From JAOAFX01 sp049700315 (GTDB lineage: Bacteria > Hydrothermota > Tepidihabitantia > SM23-42 > JAOAFX01): a DNA stretch of 64,000 nt. Location of the stretch: assembly GCA_049700315.1 (NCBI GenBank), contig JBNAVN010000006.1, forward strand, positions 10,001-74,000, written 5' to 3'. This document shows positions 40,148 to 48,364 of this stretch, piece after piece; position 1 is the first letter of the stretch, and the number at the start of each line of letters is the position of its first letter. Position numbers and translations under genes: made by a program. A model generated the notes under the pieces. That model did no database searches. It worked only from the letters and a program-made list of their open reading frames with translations, and was not told the DNA's origin.

Positions 40148-42685
40148 CTACAGTTTTTTAAAATACTCTATCAATTCGGAAATTTTTTCAGGATTGCCGC
40201 CACCACCTTCAGCAAGATGGGGTTTGCCACCACCGCCCCCACCAATGATCTTACTCACAGTTTTGATCAAATTCTGGGCAGGAAATTTCTGTTTCAATTC
40301 ATCACCTACAAATACCAGATAATTCACCCGATTGTTCACAATATCATATAATACACCTAACTTATCCTTTGATTTTTCCCTGATAAAATCTGCAACCTGT
40401 CTCATTCCTTCGTTATCAAATCCTTCAAGCCGTTTTACAATCCATTGTTGGCTTCCTGATTCTTCAAGAATCTCACGTGCCATAATCTGGGCAAGTTTTG
40501 TCTGTTGTTTTTGATTTATTATCTCAAGTGTTTTTAGCCGATTTTGGAATTCTTCAAGCCGTGCAATAATATCTGTATCACTACCCAGAAATTCTGAAAT
40601 ATTCCTGATTATATTGCGATGGTTTCGCAGTTCTTCAAGTAAATTAAATCCAACATAACCTTCAATTCTTCTTATACCGGCGGATGCAGATTCCTGGCTT
40701 ATTATTTTGAACAACCCAATCTCACCTGTATTATCAAGATGAATACCACCGCATAACTCAATTGAAAAATCACCAATTTTCACAACCCGCACATCCTTGC
40801 CATATTTTTCACCAAATAGAGCCATTGCCCCAAGTTTCTTTGCTTCATCAAGCGTAGTCCAGAATTTTTCTACAGGTATTGCCTCCATAATCTTTTCATT
40901 GACGAGGTCTTCAATCGCCTTTATCTCGTCATCACTTAAGGGTTTAAAGTGCATAAAATCAAAACGGAACCTGCCTGGTTCAACAAAAGAACCTTCCTGG
41001 CAGGCATGTTCACCAAGAATTTTCCTTAATGAGGCATGCAAGAGGTGGGTAGTCGTATGAGCACGTGCGCTCTCTTTGCGATGTTTCATATCAACCTTTG
41101 CCAATACCTTATCGGATTTGAATTTACCGGATGCAATTTCACAATGACAGGTATTCATTCCCTGGAGCCAGTATGTATCAAGAACCCGAAGTTTGAAATC
41201 TCTACCAACGATTTCACCTTTTTCACCAACCTGGCCACCTGCCTCTGCATAAAATGGTGATTCAGCCAGGACAAGTTCAATGTTTTTTTGCGATTCATTG
41301 AATCTCAATATCTCGGTTTCCACCTCATTTTTTTCATAACCAACAAATTTTCCAGTTCCTTCCTTTATAATTTTCCATTCACCCTTGATCGTGAATTTCG
41401 CCTTTGTTCTTGATTCCTGACGCGCCTGTTCAAGATTCTCTGCAAATCCTTGCCTGTCCAGTTCAATTCCTTGTTCCTTTGCTATCTCTTCGGTCAATTC
41501 AATTGGAAAGCCATATGTATCATACAACTTGAATGCATCATCACCTGTTATCTTCTTTTTCTTCTTTGCAATTTCTTCAAAAAGTGCAATACCTTTTTCC
41601 AGGGTTAACAGGAATCTTTCTTCTTCAGATTTGATTACAAGGGTGATTTCTTCACGGTGGCTGACAAGTTCTGGATAAGAGTTTTTATACAATTCTATAA
41701 CTGTGGGAACGAGCTTATAAAGAGTTGGTTCATTTGTGCCAAAGTTCAAAATCAATCTTGTTGCACGGCGTAGAATTCTGCGTAATACATAACCACGCTC
41801 TTCATTTGAAGGAATTATTCCATCACCAATTGCAAAGACCAGAGCCCTGATATGGTCAGCAATAATGTTGATTTCAATATCAGTCTTCAAATCCTGTCCG
41901 TATTTTTTGTGGGTCAAATCCATCAGGCATTCAATAACTGGATAGAAGAGATCAGTATGAAAGTTAGAGTCCTTTTTTTGGATAACACTGACCAATCTTT
42001 CAAATCCCATTCCTGTATCCACACCCCGATTCTTCAAAGGCAATCTTTCGCCAGATATTTTCTGATCAAACTGAGGGAATACCAAATTCCAGATTTCTGG
42101 ATACCGGTCGCAATCACATCCCGGGGCGCAGGTTTTCTTACCGCAGGAAAATTTTTCTCCGAGGTCATAATAAATTTCTGAGCAGGGACCACAGGGTCCT
42201 GAATTTCCTGCGGGACCCCAGAAATTTGTATCATCACCAAGCTTATATATTCTGCTTGCTTCCAGTTTGATTTCTTCCTTCCAGATTTTATAAGCCTCCT
42301 CATCTTCATAATGAACTGAAACATATAAACGGGATTTATCAATCTTCAAAATTGAAGTTAGATATTCCCATGCCCATAAAATCGCCTCTTCTTTGAAATA
42401 ATCACCGAATGAAAAATTGCCCAGCATTTCAAAGAATGTATGATGCCTTCTTGTTCTGCCCACATTATCAAGGTCGGATAATCTCAAACACTTCTGAATG
42501 CTTGCTGCACGCCTGTATGGAAGAGGAACAGTTCCGGTCCATAATGGCTTAAACTGTACCATTCCTGCACTGGTAAATAACAGGCTTGGGTCATCTTTTG
42601 GGATCAAAGAAATTGATGGAACAATTGTGTGATCCTTTTGTTTGAAAAAATTCAGGAAACTTTCGCGAATTTCTATGTTATTCAT
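40148..42685 (-). CDS. alaS: Alanyl-tRNA synthetase
   Basis: 845 residues from the ATG at 42685 (a GTG three codons upstream is possible). Class II catalytic core: SLLFTSAGMVQFKPLWTG, 'TRRHHTFFEMLGNFSFGDYF', NSGPCGPCSEIYYD, GVDTGMGFERL, IADHIRALVFAIGDG. Editing domain HTTTHLLHASLRKILGEH with the downstream CGGIHLDNTGEIG Cys/His metal site, and the C-Ala tail with GGGGGKPHLAEGGGG. Length is slightly below the usual 870. Last gene of recA-recX-alaS, an order common in bacteria. Confidence 0.97.
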   Translation of the reverse strand: MNNIEIRESFLNFFKQKDHTIVPSISLIPKDDPSLLFTSAGMVQFKPLWTGTVPLPYRRAASIQKCLRLSDLDNVGRTRRHHTFFEMLGNFSFGDYFKEEAILWAWEYLTSILKIDKSRLYVSVHYEDEEAYKIWKEEIKLEASRIYKLGDDTNFWGPAGNSGPCGPCSEIYYDLGEKFSCGKKTCAPGCDCDRYPEIWNLVFPQFDQKISGERLPLKNRGVDTGMGFERLVSVIQKKDSNFHTDLFYPVIECLMDLTHKKYGQDLKTDIEINIIADHIRALVFAIGDGIIPSNEERGYVLRRILRRATRLILNFGTNEPTLYKLVPTVIELYKNSYPELVSHREEITLVIKSEEERFLLTLEKGIALFEEIAKKKKKITGDDAFKLYDTYGFPIELTEEIAKEQGIELDRQGFAENLEQARQESRTKAKFTIKGEWKIIKEGTGKFVGYEKNEVETEILRFNESQKNIELVLAESPFYAEAGGQVGEKGEIVGRDFKLRVLDTYWLQGMNTCHCEIASGKFKSDKVLAKVDMKHRKESARAHTTTHLLHASLRKILGEHACQEGSFVEPGRFRFDFMHFKPLSDDEIKAIEDLVNEKIMEAIPVEKFWTTLDEAKKLGAMALFGEKYGKDVRVVKIGDFSIELCGGIHLDNTGEIGLFKIISQESASAGIRRIEGYVGFNLLEELRNHRNIIRNISEFLGSDTDIIARLEEFQNRLKTLEIINQKQQTKLAQIMAREILEESGSQQWIVKRLEGFDNEGMRQVADFIREKSKDKLGVLYDIVNNRVNYLVFVGDELKQKFPAQNLIKTVSKIIGGGGGGKPHLAEGGGGNPEKISELIEYFKKL

Positions 42686-43286
42686 ATTCTTCACCCATTA
42701 CTTCGTATATTGCCTGGAGAGTAAATCCTTTGCTCAGCAAACGTCTAATGATTTTTGCTTTTTCTTTTGGATTGCTCTTGTCAAAATTTGACACCTTTTT
42801 CTTTAAGATATTTCTTATAATACTTTTTTCATCACGATTTCTTAGTACATCTTCAATAAGTGTAGCATCAACTTTCTTTTTTCTCAATTCATTCATTATG
42901 AAGATATTACCTTTTGGCTTAAGTTCTGTATAATCACTTGCAAACTCTCTGACAAATCTCTGGTCATTCAATATTCCTTCTTCAATCAGATCCTGCACGA
43001 CTGCTTCCACAATTTCTGGCTCATATCCAAGATTCATTAACCTTTGCCTCATTTCATTGACTGAACGGCTGCGGAATCTGAGCAATCTATATGCCCTCTG
43101 CTTTAGCCTTTCTTTTTCTTCAACGAGTAAGAGATTTTTGATTTCATCTTCTTTGATTTCATCACCTTGTTTTAAGTTGTATTTCAGCACGATCTCGTTG
43201 CTCAGTCCAAATCTGAATTCGCCATCAATAAAGATGGAAGCCCTTTTCTTATTTTTCTTTTGAACTTCTATCTTGCTTATCTTCAC
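42678..43286 (-). CDS. recX: RecX regulatory protein
   Basis: 202 residues starting with GTG. Three tandem three-helix RecX repeats: 'AYRLLRFRSRSVNEMRQRLM', 'FVREFASDYTELKPKGNIFI' with 'ELRKKKVDATLIEDVL', and 'IIRRLLSKGFTLQAIYEVMG'. RecX binds RecA filaments and limits their activity. It overlaps the end of recA by 38 nt and the start of alaS by 8 nt, so translation of the three genes is coupled. Confidence 0.92.
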   Translation of the reverse strand: MKISKIEVQKKNKKRASIFIDGEFRFGLSNEIVLKYNLKQGDEIKEDEIKNLLLVEEKERLKQRAYRLLRFRSRSVNEMRQRLMNLGYEPEIVEAVVQDLIEEGILNDQRFVREFASDYTELKPKGNIFIMNELRKKKVDATLIEDVLRNRDEKSIIRNILKKKVSNFDKSNPKEKAKIIRRLLSKGFTLQAIYEVMGEEYE

Positions 43287-44283
43287 CCGATTTCTTGAAC
43301 AGTTTTTCCTGAACCTCTTTCTGGATTTTCTGGGCGATATCCTTATTTGCTTTCAATAGTTCAACTACTGCATCACGGCCCTGGCCAATGCGTTCATCTT
43401 TGAACGAATACCAGGTACCTGATTTATCAATAATACCCTGGTTAACACCGATGTCAACGAGTTCACCGAGTTTTGATATTCCCTCACCATAGATAATATC
43501 AAACTCTGCTTCTCTGAATGGTGGGGCAAGTTTGTTTTTTACAACCTTTACCTTGGTGCGTGAACCAATGATATTTTCACCTTTTTTCAGGGTGGCAATC
43601 TTACGGATATCAAGCCGGACAGAAGAGTGAAACTTCAAGGCAAGACCACCGGGCGTGGTTTCAGGTGAGCCATACATCACGCCGATTTTCATTCGGATTT
43701 GATTGATGAATATTGCCACTGTCTTTGATTTGCTGATCACACCAGTAAGTTTTCTTAATGCCTGGGACATCAATCTTGCCACAAGGCCTACTTGCATTTC
43801 TCCCATTTCGCCAGCAATTTCTGCTTTGGGGACAAGCGCGGCAACTGAATCTACGACGATAATATCAACACCACCTGACCGGGTCAATATTTCAGCAATT
43901 TCAAGTGCCTGCTCACCAGTATCAGGCTGGGAAATATAAAGACTATCAAGATTTACACCAATTGCCTGGGCATATTTGGGATCAAATGCGTGTTCTGCAT
44001 CAATAAATATGGCATTACCACCTGCCTTTTGTGCCTGGGCAATTGCTTCAAGCGCAAGGGTTGTTTTTCCACCGGCTTCAGGTCCAAAAATTTCAACAAC
44101 CCTGCCTCTTGGATAGCCACCAATACCAAGGGCGTGGTCAAGCATCAGTGAACCGGTGGGAATCACGCCTATATCTACCTTGGATTCTTCAGCGCCCAGG
44201 CGCATTACTGCACCTTTGCCAAATTGCTTTTCTATCTGGCTTATTGCCATTGATAATACCTTTTCTTTTTCTTCTTTTGCCAT
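43249..44283 (-). CDS. recA: Recombinase RecA
   Basis: 344 residues. The Walker A motif is GPEAGGKTTLALEAIA (GPESSGKTT in E. coli; a two-residue change that keeps Gly-Lys-Thr-Thr). MAW motif, 'VVDSVAALVPKAEIAGEMGE', loop L2 region 'AIFINQIRMKIGVMYGSPET' and 'GLALKFHSSVRLDIRKI' are all conserved. It catalyses homologous strand exchange and triggers the SOS response. A GGAGC site and a promoter precede the ATG. I did not find a convincing LexA box, so SOS control is open. A basic/acidic C-terminal tail is present. Confidence 0.97.
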   Translation of the reverse strand: MAKEEKEKVLSMAISQIEKQFGKGAVMRLGAEESKVDIGVIPTGSLMLDHALGIGGYPRGRVVEIFGPEAGGKTTLALEAIAQAQKAGGNAIFIDAEHAFDPKYAQAIGVNLDSLYISQPDTGEQALEIAEILTRSGGVDIIVVDSVAALVPKAEIAGEMGEMQVGLVARLMSQALRKLTGVISKSKTVAIFINQIRMKIGVMYGSPETTPGGLALKFHSSVRLDIRKIATLKKGENIIGSRTKVKVVKNKLAPPFREAEFDIIYGEGISKLGELVDIGVNQGIIDKSGTWYSFKDERIGQGRDAVVELLKANKDIAQKIQKEVQEKLFKKSGEDKQDRSSKEK

Positions 44284-44305
44284 ATTGCTCCTTTATTACT
44301 TGTAT

Positions 44306-44333
44306 ATATTAACTAAATTTTCATTGAAGTCAA
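44306..44333 (-). promoter_or_regulatory. Promoter of recA-recX-alaS
   Basis: Minus-strand TTGACT (44333-44328), 16 bp, TAATAT (44311-44306). It lies 20 bp from the divergent tRNA-Leu promoter. Confidence 0.65.
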
Positions 44334-44353
44334 CAGGGCGATAAAGCAATATA

Positions 44354-44381
44354 TTGACACAAGGAGGTTTTGGGATATAAT
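44354..44381 (+). promoter_or_regulatory. Promoter of tRNA-Leu and probably the tig-clp operon
   Basis: TTGACA (44354-44359), 16 bp, TATAAT (44376-44381), both perfect. It is the only strong promoter I see upstream of tig. Confidence 0.8.
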
Positions 44382-44445
44382 TAAGCAATGGTGATGAGAA
44401 AATTGATTATTGCCCAGAGAATAAACGCAGATTTCTTAAGATTTT

Positions 44446-44530
44446 GCGAGGATGGCGGAACTGGCATACGCGCTGGATTTAGGATCCAGTCCCGCAAGGG
44501 TTGGGGGTTCAACTCCCCCTCCTCGCACCA
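44446..44530 (+). tRNA. tRNA-Leu (TAG)
   Basis: Acceptor GCGAGGA pairs with TCCTCGC; anticodon arm CTGGA-TTTAGGA-TCCAG with anticodon TAG; long class II variable arm (CCCGCAAGGGTT); T-arm GGGGGTTCAACTCCCCC; CCA is encoded, unlike in the two other tRNAs here. It lies between the promoter and the trigger factor gene. Confidence 0.96.
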
Positions 44531-44592
44531 TAATCTTCATTATTTTTCTGGGTAAATTACTGTGTGGAAAGCAGAGACAATAAGGAGGTTTT

Positions 44593-45804
44593 TTGGAATA
44601 TCAGATAATTAATGACGGCGAAACTGAAAAGGAAATAGAGTTTAAGATCGGTGCTCAAGAATTGAATCCTTATATTGAAGAATCATTGGAAAAACTAAGA
44701 GCAAGGGTTGCAATCAAGGGTTATCGTAAAGGCAGGGCACCCAAAGGTTTGATCCGGACCCGTTATTATGATACGCTCAAAGCTGAGGCATTGAATGACT
44801 TGATATTGGATTCTTATAAAAAGATCCTTCAAGAAAAGAACTGGGAACCTGCTTCAAATCCAGAATTGCTTAAGTTTGACGATAGCGCAGAGATTAAATT
44901 CAGTCTCCGTCTTGAGGTTCTGCCAAAGTTTGAGGTGGAGAATTACAAGGGACTTGAACTGCTTAAAGAAGAACCCTTGCCAGTAGACTATCTTTATGAA
45001 CAAACCGTGAATAGATTGAGAGAGAATTATGCATCGGTTGTTGAGGCAAACCGACCAGCAGCAGTGGATGATTTTGTAACAATGGATCTTGAGATAAGTG
45101 AAGATAATAAAATCATTGATAATCAATCAGATATCGTTGTGAAGGTTGGTGACCGCAGTTTTCCTGATGAACTAAATCGTGCATTGGTTGGTGTGAAAAA
45201 GGGACAGAAAAAAGAGGTGCAGGTTGAAAAACAAATTTACCATTTCAAGGTGAAGAAGATTGAGGAACGGATATTTCCTCAGGTTGATGCAGAATTTGCC
45301 AGAATGCTAAATTTCGGCAGTCTTGAGGAAATGGAAAAAGGCATAAAGGATATGTTGAAAAAAGAAGAAGAAGAACGTTTGGCTGATGAATTGCGAGAAA
45401 GCCTTGCCCGGGTTATGCTTGAAAGATTTCAATTTCCTGTACCGAAAGCAATTTCTGAAAAAGAATATCAATTTATGCTCAAGACCCACAATCTTGTAGA
45501 TAATGATTCAACCCGGGAACGTTTTTTACCAGTAGCGGAAAAAAGAGCACGTTTTAATCTCATTCTTGATAGGATTGGTCAGAAGGAGAATATTTTAGCA
45601 GTAGACGAAGAGGTAATGAAATTAGCACAAAGAAATGCAATTGAAATAGAGAATATGGATGAAGATGTGAAGGAATATTTGCGTAAGGTTGTAGTCCGTG
45701 AAGAAGTTGTCAAATTTCTGTTAAAGAACGCAAATATTGTTCAAAAGGGTAAAATTCTATCACCCGAGGAGGTAAAAAATGCTAACCGTGCCGTTCGTCA
45801 TTGA
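44593..45804 (+). CDS. tig: Trigger factor
   Basis: 403 residues, starting at TTG, 6 nt after AGGAGG; no ATG or GTG fits. The N-terminal ribosome-binding domain has 'VAIKGYRKGRAPKGLIRTRY' (the G-FRxGxxP-type signature), then a PPIase-like middle and a helical C-terminal arm domain ('ERFQFPVPKAISEKEYQFML'). The middle domain is short (about 85 residues), so PPIase activity may be reduced. As a ribosome-bound chaperone it acts on nascent chains. It overlaps clpP by 26 nt, tying chaperone and protease translation together. Probably co-transcribed with the upstream tRNA-Leu. Confidence 0.94.
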   Translation: MEYQIINDGETEKEIEFKIGAQELNPYIEESLEKLRARVAIKGYRKGRAPKGLIRTRYYDTLKAEALNDLILDSYKKILQEKNWEPASNPELLKFDDSAEIKFSLRLEVLPKFEVENYKGLELLKEEPLPVDYLYEQTVNRLRENYASVVEANRPAAVDDFVTMDLEISEDNKIIDNQSDIVVKVGDRSFPDELNRALVGVKKGQKKEVQVEKQIYHFKVKKIEERIFPQVDAEFARMLNFGSLEEMEKGIKDMLKKEEEERLADELRESLARVMLERFQFPVPKAISEKEYQFMLKTHNLVDNDSTRERFLPVAEKRARFNLILDRIGQKENILAVDEEVMKLAQRNAIEIENMDEDVKEYLRKVVVREEVVKFLLKNANIVQKGKILSPEEVKNANRAVRH

Positions 45805-46366
45805 ACAGACCGGTCGGGGAGAAAGGGCTTATGATATTTATTCCCGTTTATTGAAAGAAAGAATTATTTTCATTGGTACACCGATTGATGATACTGTTGC
45901 TAATCTTGTTATGGCACAACTCTTATTTCTGGAGGCTGAAGATGCAAGTAAAGATATATTTCTGTATATAAATTCTCCCGGTGGAATTGTATCATCAGGA
46001 TTGGCAATATATGATACAATGCAATATATTAAACCTGCAGTATCAACGATCTGCATTGGTATGGCAGCAAGTATGGCAGCGCTTTTGCTTGCGGCTGGTG
46101 CCAAGAGTCATAGGTATGCCTTACCACATTCACGCATAATGATTCATCAACCAGAAGGTGCTTTCCAGGGACAGGCTTCAGATATTGAAATTCATGCGCG
46201 CGAGGTTTTGAAAATTCGGGAGGTGCTGAATAAATTACTTGCCAAACACACTGGTAAAACTGAAGAGAAGATTGCCAAGGACACAGACCGAAATTACTTT
46301 ATGTCCCCTGATGAGGCAAAAGATTATGGCATTATTGACGAAGTAATAGTTACCAGAAAAGGATAA
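45779..46366 (+). CDS. clpP: ClpP protease subunit with Asn at the catalytic Asp position
   Basis: 195 residues; aligns with Bacillus ClpP without gaps. Ser98 (GMAASMAA) and His123 (IMIHQPEG) are in place, but residue 172, Asp in most ClpPs, is Asn (AAT at 46292-46294, in TDRNYFMS). Listeria ClpP1 is a known case of the same Ser-His-Asn triad. GGIVSSGLAIYD and oligomerisation segments are normal, so the ring should form. AGGAGG precedes the ATG inside the end of tig. clpX follows 13 nt later, completing the ClpXP pair. Confidence 0.96.
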   Translation: MLTVPFVIEQTGRGERAYDIYSRLLKERIIFIGTPIDDTVANLVMAQLLFLEAEDASKDIFLYINSPGGIVSSGLAIYDTMQYIKPAVSTICIGMAASMAALLLAAGAKSHRYALPHSRIMIHQPEGAFQGQASDIEIHAREVLKIREVLNKLLAKHTGKTEEKIAKDTDRNYFMSPDEAKDYGIIDEVIVTRKG

Positions 46367-46379
46367 CCAGGGAAGATTA

Positions 46380-47591
46380 ATGAGAACGGTCTGTTCATTC
46401 TGCCAGCGACCAAGAACCGCAGTGAGAAGAATGTTTCGTGGTAATCAGGCATATATCTGTGATGAATGTATTAGATTGTGTAATGAATTGCTTGAAGATG
46501 AAAAAAGAACCTTTCAATCTCCGAACTTTGTATTACCCAAACCTCAGGAGATAAAATCTTTTCTTGATCGTTATGTTATTGGTCAGGACCGGGCGAAAAA
46601 AGTGATTTCGGTTGCAGTGTATAATCACTACAAAAGGACGATGATGCCAGACGATGATATTGAATTGCAAAAGAGTAACATCTTGCTCATCGGACCAACT
46701 GGCACTGGAAAAACACTTCTTGCTGAGACACTGTCCCGGCTTCTGCATGTACCTTTTTCCATCTCGGATGCTACGCCACTCACAGAAGCCGGTTATGTTG
46801 GCGAGGATGTAGAAAATATCCTGCTTCGTTTAATACAGGCAGCAAATTTTGATATCAAAGCCGCCGAGATAGGAATTATCTATCTTGATGAGATTGACAA
46901 GATCTCCCGCAAGAGCGATTCTCCTTCAATAACCAGAGATGTGTCAGGCGAGGGCGTGCAGCAGGCACTCTTAAAAATTCTTGAGGGAACTATCGCTCAT
47001 TGTCCACCTCACGGGGGAAGAAAACATCCAGAGCAGGAATATGTTCCAATAAACACGAAGAAGATTTTGTTTATATTAGGCGGAACCTTTGCCGGAATTG
47101 AGGAAATTATTATGCGTCGTTTGAAAAAAACAAAGATTGGTTTTCTAACTGATGCCGAAATCAGTGATTTGAGCTATGATGAAATCGTGTCCCGGGTTGA
47201 ACCTGAAGATTTGATAAAATACGGAATGATTCCAGAATTTGTTGGTCGGGTGCCAGTAATAGCGCCATTCCACAAATTGTCCAGGCAGGCATTGGTTGAA
47301 ATTTTGACAAAGCCCAAAAATGCCTTGCTCAAGCAGTATGCAAAATATTTTGAGATTGAAGGCATTAAACTTGAATTCGCAGATGAGGCAATTGAAGAAA
47401 TCGTGACCCAGGCAATGAAGTATAATACTGGAGCACGGGCATTAAGATCAATTGCGGAAAACTATATGCTGGACATTATGTTTAATCTTCCCAATCTTTC
47501 CGGAGTGGAGAAATGCATTATTACCAGAGATGTAATTGTAAACAATGCGCCACCCGAGTATATTAAATGTAGCAAGAGACGTGCCCAGTAG
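46380..47591 (+). CDS. clpX: ClpX ATPase subunit
   Basis: 403 residues. N-terminal zinc-binding domain CSFCQRP...YICDECIRLC (two CxxC pairs). AAA+ module: Walker A GPTGTGKTLLAETL, Walker B IIYLDEIDKI, pore loop GYVGEDVE, and the ClpP-docking IGF tripeptide in KKTKIGFLTD. Sensor 2 with 'YNTGARALRSIAENYMLDIM'. It unfolds tagged substrates for ClpP. With the docking loop intact it should pair with the unusual ClpP next door. Confidence 0.97.
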   Translation: MRTVCSFCQRPRTAVRRMFRGNQAYICDECIRLCNELLEDEKRTFQSPNFVLPKPQEIKSFLDRYVIGQDRAKKVISVAVYNHYKRTMMPDDDIELQKSNILLIGPTGTGKTLLAETLSRLLHVPFSISDATPLTEAGYVGEDVENILLRLIQAANFDIKAAEIGIIYLDEIDKISRKSDSPSITRDVSGEGVQQALLKILEGTIAHCPPHGGRKHPEQEYVPINTKKILFILGGTFAGIEEIIMRRLKKTKIGFLTDAEISDLSYDEIVSRVEPEDLIKYGMIPEFVGRVPVIAPFHKLSRQALVEILTKPKNALLKQYAKYFEIEGIKLEFADEAIEEIVTQAMKYNTGARALRSIAENYMLDIMFNLPNLSGVEKCIITRDVIVNNAPPEYIKCSKRRAQ

Positions 47592-47608
47592 AAATTTAGT
47601 TTATATTT

Positions 47609-48364
47609 ATGAATTTTATCCAGCGAATTTATCTGAAAACAGTCAGAGACAAATTAAATAGACCATTCAAGCCACTGGGCATAAAGAAAAGGGATGTTTT
47701 TCTTGTATCAACACCTTATGCGGTAAAAGACTTTCTGAAGATGTTACCACTTTTAGGAGGTTTGAGAAAGTTGGGTAGTGTTATTCTGCTTGTACCTGAA
47801 ACATTTATGTCTTTCATAAAAATGTTCAAATCCAACACCTTTCATGTCATATACTGGAAAAAGATTCCGCAGATTATGACCCGGGAGTATGATCTTCTTA
47901 AAAAAGAGCTGAAGAATTATCAGTGCAACTGGTTGATTGAATTGAATGAGAACGCCAATCTATCTCTGCCTGGTCTAATTGATGTGCCAAAGCGGATTGC
48001 CTTCTATGGTCAAAAGAACTTTCCATACTACAACATTTTGGTAAAAAATGGGATTGATTCGCTGATTAATTTTCTTCAGATTCAATTAGTTGAGCCACAC
48101 ACACTATTTAAATTCAACAAACTGGAATTGAAGGCACTATCAAAGAGTTTGCCCGGCAATCATCCCTTGCTGTTTTTCAATACTATTAGAGATTCAGAAT
48201 CCGAAAAAATAGAGTGGTCAGGTAGTATTGTTGTTTACAATAAAGCTGCTGAAGGTATTGAAGAAGCATGTAAAAAAATATTTTTGTGTGATGCATATTT
48301 AGGACCGGATGATGAATTTTGTGAGATTGCCAGGATTTTCAAAAAGGAAATTATTACAAAATGA
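47609..48364 (+). CDS. Glycosyltransferase-9-like (heptosyltransferase-like) protein, divergent
   Basis: 251 residues. 'DVFLVSTPYAVKDFLKMLPL' and 'RKLGSVILLVPETFMSFIKM' resemble the N-terminal Rossmann half of ADP-heptose:LPS transferases, and 'IDVPKRIAFYGQKNFPYYNI' fits the middle, but the C-terminal nucleotide-binding half is reduced and key residues are not evident. It may be a degenerate or non-catalytic member. No Shine-Dalgarno is seen. It lies 17 nt after clpX and overlaps the GGDEF gene by 4 nt, so it belongs to that operon. Confidence in the family is low. Confidence 0.5.
   Translation: MNFIQRIYLKTVRDKLNRPFKPLGIKKRDVFLVSTPYAVKDFLKMLPLLGGLRKLGSVILLVPETFMSFIKMFKSNTFHVIYWKKIPQIMTREYDLLKKELKNYQCNWLIELNENANLSLPGLIDVPKRIAFYGQKNFPYYNILVKNGIDSLINFLQIQLVEPHTLFKFNKLELKALSKSLPGNHPLLFFNTIRDSESEKIEWSGSIVVYNKAAEGIEEACKKIFLCDAYLGPDDEFCEIARIFKKEIITK

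Noticed and set aside
44281..44345. LexA/SOS box upstream of recA
   Set aside because: No dyad of the Gram-negative or Bacillus LexA type was convincing by eye; the region is only AT-rich promoter sequence.
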